Of a DNA stretch of 64,000 bases, positions 42,575 to 50,130 are shown piece after piece. The stretch lies in assembly GCF_003751085.1 (NCBI RefSeq), contig NZ_RJJY01000001.1:496001-560000 (forward strand), written 5' to 3'. Made by a program: the position numbers and the translations under genes. Positions within the stretch are counted from its first letter, which is position 1. The number at the start of each line of letters is the position of its first letter. This DNA is from Micromonospora sp. Llam0. Its GTDB lineage: Bacteria; Actinomycetota; Actinomycetes; Mycobacteriales; Micromonosporaceae. The notes beneath the pieces were generated by a model, which had not been told where the DNA came from, made no database searches, and saw nothing but the letters and a program-made list of their open reading frames with translations.

Positions 42575-42637
42575 GCCGCACCGGTCTGCTGTGGAGTGGT
42601 GATGCGCCCGATGTGAGCCCGTCACAACGATGTAATA

Positions 42638-42653
42638 CTGGGAGCGCTCACAG
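42638..42653. promoter_or_regulatory. LacI-type operator 2 (galactanase upstream region)
   Basis: CTGGGAGCGCTCACAG is a near-perfect 16-bp palindrome around GAGCGCTC, 77 bases from operator 1, about seven helical turns. Paired sites at this spacing would allow looping by one LacI tetramer or binding of two dimers. It lies between the end of the GH42 gene and the galactanase promoter. Confidence 0.8.
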
Positions 42654-42687
42654 AATCATCACCGCCGATCCCTGTCAAGAGGTGTCG

Positions 42688-44733
42688 TCACCCCCGGCGT
42701 ACCACCCGCACCTGCCCGGCCGGCACCGTCACCGTCCCGGCGCAGCTCGCGCCGGTGATCAGCTCCGTCCCGGCGGCCGTCAGTACCGCGTCGTCGGCGG
42801 AGTGGTTGATCGCGATCAGGTAGTCGGCCGCCGGCCCGGTCCGGCGGACCAGCTCCACGCCGTCGGGGACGTCGGCCGGCGGTGCGATGCCCGCGTCGGC
42901 GTACACCTGGGTCATGACCGGGGCGAGCGTGGCGGCGTCGAGGCGGGTGGAGACGTACCAGGCGGTGCCGGCGCCGTACCGGTGCCGGGTGACCGCCGGA
43001 CCCCCGGCCGCCGGACCGTCGGTGTAGCGCAGCACCGCCTCGGCCCCGGCCAGCTCCACCGCCTCGGCCCACACGTCACCGGTCAACCGGCCGTCCGGCC
43101 CGGTCAGGCCCTGCTCCGGCCCGGTCCGGCCCTCACCCAGCTCGACCGACTCGTCGGCGCGCAGCGGCAGGAACTCGTCCACGGTCAACCCGAGCAGGTC
43201 CCGCAACGCGCCCGGGTACGCGCCCGGGTGGACGGTGTCGGTGGCGTCCACGATGCCGGAGAAGTACGACACCAGCAGACTCCCGCCGCCGGCGACGTAG
43301 CGGCGCAGGTTCTCCGCCGCCGCCGGGGTGGTCAGGTACAGGCTCGGCACCACCACCAGGGGATAGCCGTCCAGTGCCGCCTCGGGGTGGGCGAAGTCGA
43401 CGGTCAACCGGTCGCGCCACAGCCGCTCGTAACAGGTCTCGACCCGTTCCCGGAAGTCCAGGTCGACCGAGGGGCGCCACTCCAGCTCCACGGCCCACCA
43501 GGACTGCCAGTCCCACAGGATCGCCGCGTCGGTGACCACCGTCGTGCCGCGCAGCTCGTCGAGCCGGGGCAGCACCTCGGTGCCCAACTGGACGACCTCA
43601 CGCCAGATCCGGGTGCCGGTGCCACCGTGCGGCACCATCGCCGAGTGGAACTTCTCCGCCCCGAACCGGGCGGCCCGCCACTGGAAGAACAGCACCGACT
43701 CGGCTCCGCGCGCCAGGTGGGCGAGGCTGTTGCGGGCCAGCTCACCGGGGCGCTTGGCGATGTTGCGCGGCTGCCAGTTGACCGCCGAGGTGGAGTGCTC
43801 CATCAGCAGCCACGGCCGGCCGCCGGCCACCGAACGGGTCAGGTCGGCGCACATCGCCAGCTCGATGGCGTTGTCGGCCCGCTCGGCCTGCAGGTAGTGG
43901 TCGTTGGCGACCACGTCGACCTCGTCGGCCCACCGCCAGTAGTCCAACGTCTTGCAGTTGGCCAGCATGAGGTTGGTGGTCACCGGCACGTCGGGGGTGT
44001 GCCGGCGCAGGATGTCGCGCTCGCGGCGAAAGTTGGCCAGGTGCGCGTCGGAGGAGAACCGCAGGAAGTCCAGCTGCTGGGCCGGGTTGACCGCGGTCGG
44101 TGCGGCGGTCGGTGCCTCGATCTCCGCCCAGTCGCCGTAGCGCTGCCCCCAGAAGCTGGTGCCCCACGCGGTGTTCAGCGCGGCCAGGTCGTCGCCGTAG
44201 CGCTCCCGCAGCCAGTCGCGGAACGCCTCGGTGGAGCCGGCGCAGTAGCAGAGCGCGTTGGCGCCGCCGTACTCGTTGTGCACGTGCCACAGTGCCAGTG
44301 CCGGGTGGTCGGCGTACCGGGTGGCGATCGCCTCGGCGATTCGGGCCGCCGCCTGGGCGTACGCCGGTGAGCTGGGGCAGAACGACTGCCGGGCGCCGCC
44401 GCCGAGCACCGCGCCGGTGCGGTCGACCAGCCGGGTGTCCGGGTGCGCGCGACGCAGCCAGGCCGGCGGTACGGCGGTCGGGGTGGCCAGGTCGACGGCG
44501 ATCCCGCCGTCGTGCAGCAGGTCCAGCACCTTGTCCAGCCAGCCGAAGTCGAACTCGCCGGGGGCCGGCTCCAGCAGCGCCCAGGAGAAGATCCCGACGC
44601 TCACCAGGTTGACCCCGGCGGCGCGCATCAGTGCCACGTCCTGCGGCCAGACCTCGGCCGGCCACTGTTCGGGGTTGTAGTCCCCGCCGTACGCCAGCCG
44701 GTCCAGCCGGGGGATCAGTGGTCTCTGCACCAT
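42688..44733 (-). CDS. GH42 beta-galactosidase
   Basis: The 681-residue cytosolic enzyme matches GH42 in length and motifs. YGGDYNPEQWPAEVWPQDV lies near the N-terminus, the acid/base Glu154 is in LWHVHNEYGGANALCYC, the nucleophile Glu312 is in LLMEHSTSAVNWQ, and a C-terminal trimerisation and beta domain follows. It hydrolyses galacto-oligosaccharides released by the galactanase. I chose ATG at 44733 (MVQRPLIPRLDRLAYGG), preceded by GGAGCG; the longer in-frame start runs through the operator region. No signal peptide, so it acts after import. Operator 3 lies 16 bases upstream. Confidence 0.94.
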   Translation of the reverse strand: MVQRPLIPRLDRLAYGGDYNPEQWPAEVWPQDVALMRAAGVNLVSVGIFSWALLEPAPGEFDFGWLDKVLDLLHDGGIAVDLATPTAVPPAWLRRAHPDTRLVDRTGAVLGGGARQSFCPSSPAYAQAAARIAEAIATRYADHPALALWHVHNEYGGANALCYCAGSTEAFRDWLRERYGDDLAALNTAWGTSFWGQRYGDWAEIEAPTAAPTAVNPAQQLDFLRFSSDAHLANFRRERDILRRHTPDVPVTTNLMLANCKTLDYWRWADEVDVVANDHYLQAERADNAIELAMCADLTRSVAGGRPWLLMEHSTSAVNWQPRNIAKRPGELARNSLAHLARGAESVLFFQWRAARFGAEKFHSAMVPHGGTGTRIWREVVQLGTEVLPRLDELRGTTVVTDAAILWDWQSWWAVELEWRPSVDLDFRERVETCYERLWRDRLTVDFAHPEAALDGYPLVVVPSLYLTTPAAAENLRRYVAGGGSLLVSYFSGIVDATDTVHPGAYPGALRDLLGLTVDEFLPLRADESVELGEGRTGPEQGLTGPDGRLTGDVWAEAVELAGAEAVLRYTDGPAAGGPAVTRHRYGAGTAWYVSTRLDAATLAPVMTQVYADAGIAPPADVPDGVELVRRTGPAADYLIAINHSADDAVLTAAGTELITGASCAGTVTVPAGQVRVVRRG

Positions 44734-44748
44734 GTGACGCTCCGAAAC

Positions 44749-44762
44749 TGTACGCGCTCCCA
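44749..44762. promoter_or_regulatory. LacI-type operator 3 (GH42 promoter)
   Basis: TGTACGCGCTCCCA is a degenerate member of the GAGCGCTC operator group, 16 bases before the GH42 start codon. It would repress the leftward galactosidase transcript. Confidence 0.65.
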
Positions 44763-44820
44763 ACCCGACATCGGCATGATCGCACACGCCACAGCAGCGA
44801 TTGCAGCCCCGATGTGGCTC

Positions 44821-44849
44821 TTGACACACGATTGACCGGCGCCAAGACT
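44821..44849 (+). promoter_or_regulatory. Promoter of the galactan importer operon
   Basis: TTGACA at 44821-44826 is a perfect -35 box. After 17 bases comes a -10 candidate, AAGACT at 44844-44849. The perfect operator at 44848-44863 overlaps its end and the expected start point, an ideal arrangement for repression by the LacI regulator. The binding-protein ATG is at 44917. Confidence 0.65.
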
Positions 44850-44863
44850 GTGAGCGCTCACAG
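44848..44863. promoter_or_regulatory. LacI-type operator 4, perfect palindrome
   Basis: CTGTGAGCGCTCACAG is a perfect 16-bp palindrome and the strongest of four related sites. It overlaps the probable -10 box and start of the importer operon. The regulator encoded at 48103 in the same operon is the obvious candidate to bind it. Confidence 0.88.
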
Positions 44864-44916
44864 ATGTTTCCTCCTGGTCACCATCCGATGACACGGGCGA
44901 ACGATGAGAGGTTGAG

Positions 44917-46203
44917 ATGGGACGCTCCCTCGGCGCGAAGATAATGGTCACGACGCTCGCCGCCAGCCTGGTCGCGGCCTGCGGGACCGACTCCGGTGAC
45001 GACGGCCCGGTCGAGCTGACCTTCTGGTCCTGGGCCCCGAACATCGAGCAGGTCGTCGACGCGTGGAACGCCGACAACCCGGACGTCCAGGTCACGTTGA
45101 GCAAGCAGGCCGGTGGCGGCGACATCGTCACCAAGCTGCTCACCGCCAACCAGGCCGGCAACCCGCCGGACCTCGCCCAGGTCGAGTACCAGTCACTGCC
45201 CACCCTGGTCAGCAACGACGTGCTCGCCGACATCGCCGAGCTGGCCGGTGACGCGCAGAGCGCGTTCGCCGACGGCGTCTGGCAGCAGGTCACCCTCGGC
45301 ACCGACGCCGTCTACGCCATCCCGCAGGACGCCGGGCCGATGATGCTCTACTACCGCGCCGACCTGTTCGAGCAGTACGGCCTGACCGTACCGGCCACCT
45401 GGGACGAGTTCGCCCAGACGGCCCGGGACCTGCGGGCGCAGACCACCGACCACTACCTGACCACGTTCTCCGCCAACGACCCCGGCTGGTTCGCCGGGCT
45501 GGCCCAGCAGGCCGGTGCCGGTTGGTGGGCGATCGACGGCGAGGCGTGGCGGGTCAGCGTCGACGACCCGGCCACCCGGCAGGTCGCCGAGTTCTGGGGC
45601 GGGCTGGTCTCCGAGGGCGTGGTCAACGACCAGCCGATGTACACCCCGGAGTGGAACCAGGCGCTCAACGACGGCACCCTGCTGGCCTGGCCGAGCGCCA
45701 TCTGGGGGCCTGGGGTGCTGGCCGGCAACGCCGCCGACACCGAGGGTCGGTGGGAGATGGCCCCGTTGCCACAGTGGACAGCAGGGGAGAACGTCACCGG
45801 CAACTGGGGCGGTTCGTCCACCGGCGTCACCGAGGCCTCCCCACACAAGGAGGCCGCCGTCGAGTTCGCCACCTGGATGAACACCGACCCGGCCGCCACC
45901 GAACTGCTGGTGCGCGAATCCGCCATCTACCCGGCGGCCCGCGACGCGCAGACCGGCCCGGCGCTGGCCGACCCGCCGGCGTTCTTCGCCAACCAGCCCG
46001 ACTTCTACCCCCTCGCCCAGGAGATCGCCGACACCGCCGCCGGGTTCACCTGGGGGCCGAACGTCAACGTCACCTACCAGACGTACATGGACTCGTTCGC
46101 GGCGGCGATCACCGACGGTACGCCGTTCGTCGACGCGGTCGCCGCGATGCAGACCGCGACCGTCGACGACATGCGCGACAACGGCTTCTCGATCGCCGAA
46201 TGA
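44917..46203 (+). CDS. Sugar ABC importer substrate-binding lipoprotein (family 1)
   Basis: The 428-residue lipoprotein has a lipobox (ASLVAAC, Cys22) followed by a flexible Gly/Asp linker. The mature part is a MalE-type binding protein: ELTFWSWAPNIEQVVDAWN, QAGNPPDLAQVEYQSLP, PQDAGPMMLYYRADLFEQYG and NWGGSSTGV. Given the neighbouring GH53 and GH42 genes it should bind beta-1,4-galacto-oligosaccharides. It is first in an operon with two permeases and the LacI regulator. No ATPase gene is present, as is common in actinomycetes, where a shared MsiK ATPase powers several such importers. Confidence 0.92.
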   Translation: MGRSLGAKIMVTTLAASLVAACGTDSGDDGPVELTFWSWAPNIEQVVDAWNADNPDVQVTLSKQAGGGDIVTKLLTANQAGNPPDLAQVEYQSLPTLVSNDVLADIAELAGDAQSAFADGVWQQVTLGTDAVYAIPQDAGPMMLYYRADLFEQYGLTVPATWDEFAQTARDLRAQTTDHYLTTFSANDPGWFAGLAQQAGAGWWAIDGEAWRVSVDDPATRQVAEFWGGLVSEGVVNDQPMYTPEWNQALNDGTLLAWPSAIWGPGVLAGNAADTEGRWEMAPLPQWTAGENVTGNWGGSSTGVTEASPHKEAAVEFATWMNTDPAATELLVRESAIYPAARDAQTGPALADPPAFFANQPDFYPLAQEIADTAAGFTWGPNVNVTYQTYMDSFAAAITDGTPFVDAVAAMQTATVDDMRDNGFSIAE

Positions 46204-46210
46204 GCGCCGG

Positions 46211-47158
46211 ATGAGTTCAGTGACGCCATTGGCCACCCGCGCCCGCGGCGGCGGCCGCCGGGGAAGGCGTACGGCGGTGCCGTACGTCTTCCTCACCCCG
46301 GCGGTGGCGCTGTTCGTGCTGACCTTCCTGCTGCCCATCGGGTACGCCGTCCACCTGAGCCTGCGCAAGGTGCAGGTCTCCGGCCTCGGCCTGGGCCGGG
46401 GCTCGCGTACCGAGGTCTTCGCCGGACTGGACAACTACCGGGCCGCGCTCGGCGACCCGGCGCTGCTCTCCGGAGCGGCCCGGGTCCTCGGCTACGGCGC
46501 GCTGCTGGTGCCGGTGATGCTCGGCCTGGCGCTGCTGTTCGCCCTGCTGCTGGACCGCCCCCGGGTCGGCCTGCAACGCGTCAGCCGGGTCGCGATCTTC
46601 CTGCCGTACGCCGTCCCGGCGGTGATCGCCAGCCTGCTCTGGGGGTTCCTCTACCTGCCCGCCACCAGCCCGCTCAACGACACCCTGGACCGGCTCGGCT
46701 GGCCCGAGCCGAACCTGCTCGGCACCGGCACCGTCTTCTACGCGGTGGTCAACATCGCGCTCTGGGGTGGCGTCGGGTTCAACATGATCGTGCTGTTCAC
46801 CGCGTTGCGGGCGATCCCGCCGGAGCTGTACGAGTCGGCCCGCATCGACGGCTGCTCGGAACTGCAGATCGCCTGGCGGATCAAGATCCCGCTGCTGGTC
46901 CCGGCGCTGGTGATGACCACCGTCTTCACCATGATCGCCACCTTGCAGGTGTTCAGCGAACCGATGACGCTGCGCCCGCTGACCAACTCGATCTCGTCGA
47001 CCTGGACCCCGCTGATGAAGATCTACCGGGACGCGTTCGCCACCGACGACCGGTACGCCGCCGCCGCGACCTCGGTGATCGTCGCCCTGGCCACCCTGGT
47101 GCTGTCGTTCGGCTTCCTGCGGCTGGTGCAGCGGCGGGCCTTCGGTCAGGAGCGGTGA
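46211..47158 (+). CDS. Sugar ABC importer permease 1 (MalF type)
   Basis: The 315-residue permease has a basic N-terminus (TRARGGGRRGRRTAVPYVF), about six helices and the EAA loop ALRAIPPELYESARIDGCSELQIAWRI's core (ESARIDGCSELQIAWR). GTG/ATG choices near the start are close together; ATG at 46211 lies 8 bases after the binding-protein stop. It forms the membrane channel with the MalG-type partner whose ATG overlaps its stop. Confidence 0.92.
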   Translation: MSSVTPLATRARGGGRRGRRTAVPYVFLTPAVALFVLTFLLPIGYAVHLSLRKVQVSGLGLGRGSRTEVFAGLDNYRAALGDPALLSGAARVLGYGALLVPVMLGLALLFALLLDRPRVGLQRVSRVAIFLPYAVPAVIASLLWGFLYLPATSPLNDTLDRLGWPEPNLLGTGTVFYAVVNIALWGGVGFNMIVLFTALRAIPPELYESARIDGCSELQIAWRIKIPLLVPALVMTTVFTMIATLQVFSEPMTLRPLTNSISSTWTPLMKIYRDAFATDDRYAAAATSVIVALATLVLSFGFLRLVQRRAFGQER

Positions 47159-48042
47159 TGGCGACCGCCCATCCGCAACCGGCCGCGGCCGCCGGCCGCC
47201 GCCGACCACACCGGCCCCGACCGCAACTGGTGCCGACGATCGTGCTGCTGATCGGCGCGGTCTACTGCCTGTTGCCGGTGGCCTGGGTACTGGTCGCCGC
47301 CACCAAGAGCGGATCGAGCCTGTTCAGCACCTTCACCTTCGCCCCCGGCGACGCGCTGTTCGCCAACATCGCCGAGCTGTCGGCGTACCGGGGTGGGCAG
47401 TTCTGGCGCTGGGTGGCCAACACCGCGTTGTACGCCGGGGTCGGCGCCCTGGCCTCGGCGGCGCTGTCCGGACTCAGCGGCTACACGCTGGCCAAGTACG
47501 ACTTCGTCGGCCGGTCGGCGATCTTCAACATGCTGCTGGCCGGGGTGCTGGTGCCCGGGGTGATCCTCGCCGTGCCGCAGTACCTGCTGCTGGCCAAGGT
47601 GGGGCTGGCCGACACCTACTGGTCGGTGCTGCTGCCCAGCATCATCAGCCCGTACGGCATCTATCTGGCTCGGATCTACGCGGCGGCGGCGGTGCCGGAC
47701 ACGGTGATCGAGGCGGCCCGCACCGACGGCGCCGGCGAGTTCCGGATCTTCCGCCGGATCGCGGTGCCGATGATGGTCCCCGGCCTGATCACGGTGTTCC
47801 TTTTCCAGTTCGTGGCGATCTGGAACAACTTCCTGCTGCCGTTCATCATGCTCGCTGACGACGACAAGTTCCCCGTCACCCTCGGCCTGTACACCCTGCT
47901 GAACCAGGGTTCGACCACCCCGGCCCTGTACAGTCTGGTGATCACCGGATCGCTGTTGTCGATCATCCCGTTGGTGGCGCTCTTCCTCTCCCTGCAGCGG
48001 TACTGGCGGATCGACCTGCTGTCCGGATCCATCAAGGCATGA
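47158..48042 (+). CDS. Sugar ABC importer permease 2 (MalG type)
   Basis: The 294-residue permease has a Pro/Arg-rich N-terminus, about six helices and the EAA loop EAARTDGAGEFRIFRRIAVP. The ATG at 47158 overlaps the preceding stop (TGATG); a GTG one codon earlier is also possible, and CAGGAGCG upstream serves either. The C-terminus ends in RYWRIDLLSGSIKA, typical of the MalG group. Confidence 0.92.
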   Translation: MATAHPQPAAAAGRRRPHRPRPQLVPTIVLLIGAVYCLLPVAWVLVAATKSGSSLFSTFTFAPGDALFANIAELSAYRGGQFWRWVANTALYAGVGALASAALSGLSGYTLAKYDFVGRSAIFNMLLAGVLVPGVILAVPQYLLLAKVGLADTYWSVLLPSIISPYGIYLARIYAAAAVPDTVIEAARTDGAGEFRIFRRIAVPMMVPGLITVFLFQFVAIWNNFLLPFIMLADDDKFPVTLGLYTLLNQGSTTPALYSLVITGSLLSIIPLVALFLSLQRYWRIDLLSGSIKA

Positions 48043-48102
48043 GCGCGATCGAGGCATGAAGTCGATCGGGCGTGAGATCGATCAAGGCCCAAGGAAGACA
48101 AT

Positions 48103-49137
48103 GTGACTGTGGCCGGAACCGAGCGTAACCGGGCCCGCCCCGAGCGGGCCCGCCCCACCATGGACGACGTCGCCGCGGTCGCCGGGGTGTCCCGGGGCAC
48201 CGTGTCGCGGTGGCTCAACGGCGGGCACAACGTCAGCGGCCCGGCCGCCGAGGCCGTCGAACGGGCCATCCGCAAGACCGGGTACGTGGTCAACCAGCAC
48301 GCCCGCAGCCTGGTCACCCAGCGGTCCGACTCGGTGGCGTTCATCCTGTCCGAGCCGCAGGACCGGCTCTTCGAGGACCCGAACTTCAACGCGCTGCTGC
48401 GCGGCTGCACCCAGGCGCTGGCCGAACGCGACATCACCCTGCTGCTGACCATCGCCGGCACCTCGGAGGACCGCAAACGGGTCGGCCGCTACGTCACCGC
48501 CGGCCACGTCGACGGCGCGCTGCTGGTCTCCACCCACGCCGGCAGCCCGCTGATCGACGAGCTGAAGGGGCGCGGGCTGCCGTTCGTGGTCTGCGGCAAA
48601 CCACTCGGCCACGAACGTGACGTCAGCTATGTCGCCGCCGACGACCGCGACGGTGCCCGGCAGATGGTCTCCTACCTGCGGTCCCGGGGGCACCGGACGA
48701 TCGCCACCATCACCGGCCCGCTGGACACCCCGGGCGGGGTCGAACGCCTCGCCGGCTACCACGACGTGCTGGGTGACACCGACCCCCGGCTGGTCGTGAC
48801 CGGCGACTACACCCGGGCCGGGGGAGAGGCGGCGATGGAGCAGCTGCTGCGCCAGGCCCCCGACCTGGACGCGGTCTTCGTCAGCTCCGACCTGATGGCC
48901 GCCGGGGCGATCGCCGCGCTGCACCGGGCCGGCCGGCGGGTGCCGCAGGACGTCGCCGTCGGCGGCTTCGACGACTCCGAGGTGGCCACCGCGTCGCTGC
49001 CGCCGCTGACCACCATCCGCCAGCCGCTGGGGCGGATCAGCGCCGAAATGGTCCGGCTGCTGCTCGGCCACCTGGCCGGCGACTCACACGCCGCCGTGAT
49101 CCTGCCGACCGAACTGGTGGTGCGCGGTAGCGCCTGA
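48103..49137 (+). CDS. LacI-family transcriptional regulator of galactan utilisation
   Basis: The 344-residue repressor has the LacI HTH and hinge (TMDDVAAVAGVSRGTVSRWL, then AVERAIRKTGYVVNQHARSL) and a periplasmic-binding-protein-like ligand domain (DSVAFILSEPQDRLFEDPNF, AVFVSSDLMAAGAI, VAVGGFDDSEVATASLPPLT). Being last in the importer operon it would control its own level through operator 4. The four GAGCGCTC-type sites at 42561, 42638, 44749 and 44848 fit the specificity of LacI proteins with this HTH type. Its inducer is probably a galacto-oligosaccharide such as galactobiose. Confidence 0.92.
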   Translation: MTVAGTERNRARPERARPTMDDVAAVAGVSRGTVSRWLNGGHNVSGPAAEAVERAIRKTGYVVNQHARSLVTQRSDSVAFILSEPQDRLFEDPNFNALLRGCTQALAERDITLLLTIAGTSEDRKRVGRYVTAGHVDGALLVSTHAGSPLIDELKGRGLPFVVCGKPLGHERDVSYVAADDRDGARQMVSYLRSRGHRTIATITGPLDTPGGVERLAGYHDVLGDTDPRLVVTGDYTRAGGEAAMEQLLRQAPDLDAVFVSSDLMAAGAIAALHRAGRRVPQDVAVGGFDDSEVATASLPPLTTIRQPLGRISAEMVRLLLGHLAGDSHAAVILPTELVVRGSA

Positions 49138-49219
49138 CCCCCCGGTGCGCGGCAGCGCCTGACCATCCGTGCCCGGATCGGGTCTGCCGGGCGGCATCGG
49201 ATCTGGCAGGCTGGTAACT

Positions 49220-50059
49220 GTGCTGACGGTGCCGGTGCGGCAGCTCGGGGAGACCGAGCGTGGGGCGGTGGAGCGGATCCTCGACCTCGACCCCTATGCC
49301 GCGCCGCAGGTCGCGGAGCGGATCGCCGCGCGCGGGCTGGCCTGGTGGCGTACGGACGGCCGGGTCTTCGGCTACGGGCCGCGCCGCCAACTCGAGTCGC
49401 TGTGCTGGCTCGGCGGGCACCTGACCCCGGTGCACGCCTCACCGGCCGCGGTCGCGGCGTTCGCCGACCGGCTCGCCATCGAGGAACGGGTCTGCTCGTC
49501 GATCGTCGGCCGGGCCGACGCCGTACTCGGGCTGTGGGAGCGGCTCGGCGGGCAGTGGGGTCCGGCCCGGGACATCCGCGCCGACCAGCCGCTGCTGATC
49601 GCCGACCGGCCGCCGGCGGTGCCGGCCGACCCGGGGGTACGCCTGGTCCGGCCCGACGAGGTCGACCTGCTCTTCCCGGCGGCGGTGGCGATGTACACCG
49701 AGGAGGTCGGCGTCTCCCCGGTCGCCGAGGACGCCGGGCGCGGCTACCGGCGGCGGGTCGCCGAGCTGGTCCGGGCCCGTCGCACATACGCCCGGATCGT
49801 CGACGGCACGGTGGTCTTCAAGGCCGAGCTGGCCGTCGTCACCCGGCACACCGCGCAGGTCCAAGGGGTCTGGGTCGATCCGGTGTGGCGCGGCCGGGGG
49901 CTGGCCACCCCGGCGATGGCGGCGGTGGTGCGCGACGCGCTGCGCCGGGTCGCCCCGACCGTCAGCCTGTACGTCAACGACTACAACACCGCCGCCCGCC
50001 GGGTCTACGACCGGTGCGGCTTCCGCCGGGTCGGCTCCTTCGCCACCGTGCTGTTCTGA
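49220..50059 (+). CDS. GNAT acetyltransferase with N-terminal DUF4081 domain (Rv2867c-like)
   Basis: The 279-residue protein has an N-terminal DUF4081 part (DLDPYAAPQVAERIAARG, EERVCSSIVGRADAVLGLWERL) and a C-terminal GNAT domain. The latter's acetyl-CoA loop is VQGVWVDPVWRGRGLATPAMAA's core (VDPVWRGRGLATPAM), followed by LYVNDYNTAARRVYDRCGFRRVG. In Mycobacterium tuberculosis the homologue Rv2867c lies right after gcpE/ispG, and Streptomyces has a similar order. Here it is about 46.7 kb from ispG. GTG at 49220 starts the conserved LTVPVRQLGE; no ribosome-binding site is seen, so it may be leaderless. Its substrate is unknown. Confidence 0.88.
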   Translation: MLTVPVRQLGETERGAVERILDLDPYAAPQVAERIAARGLAWWRTDGRVFGYGPRRQLESLCWLGGHLTPVHASPAAVAAFADRLAIEERVCSSIVGRADAVLGLWERLGGQWGPARDIRADQPLLIADRPPAVPADPGVRLVRPDEVDLLFPAAVAMYTEEVGVSPVAEDAGRGYRRRVAELVRARRTYARIVDGTVVFKAELAVVTRHTAQVQGVWVDPVWRGRGLATPAMAAVVRDALRRVAPTVSLYVNDYNTAARRVYDRCGFRRVGSFATVLF

Positions 50060-50130
50060 CCGGGCTGGTCAAGACTGACCGGGCTGGTCAAGACTGACCG
50101 GGCTGTCGAGTCTGACCGGGCTAGTCGAGT
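50057..50130. repeat. Four-unit tandem repeat between convergent genes
   Basis: TGACCGGGCTGGTCAAGAC occurs twice exactly (50057-50075 and 50076-50094), followed by two degenerate copies to about 50130. Each unit has a small GACC...GGTC inverted repeat. The array begins on the GNAT stop codon and ends inside the last codons of the leftward GT-C gene. No other terminator is seen here, so it may also act as one. Confidence 0.85.

Noticed and set aside
42523..44370. 615-codon frame antisense to the GH42 gene
   Set aside because: No recognisable domain, and it runs opposite to a full-length beta-galactosidase with intact catalytic residues.
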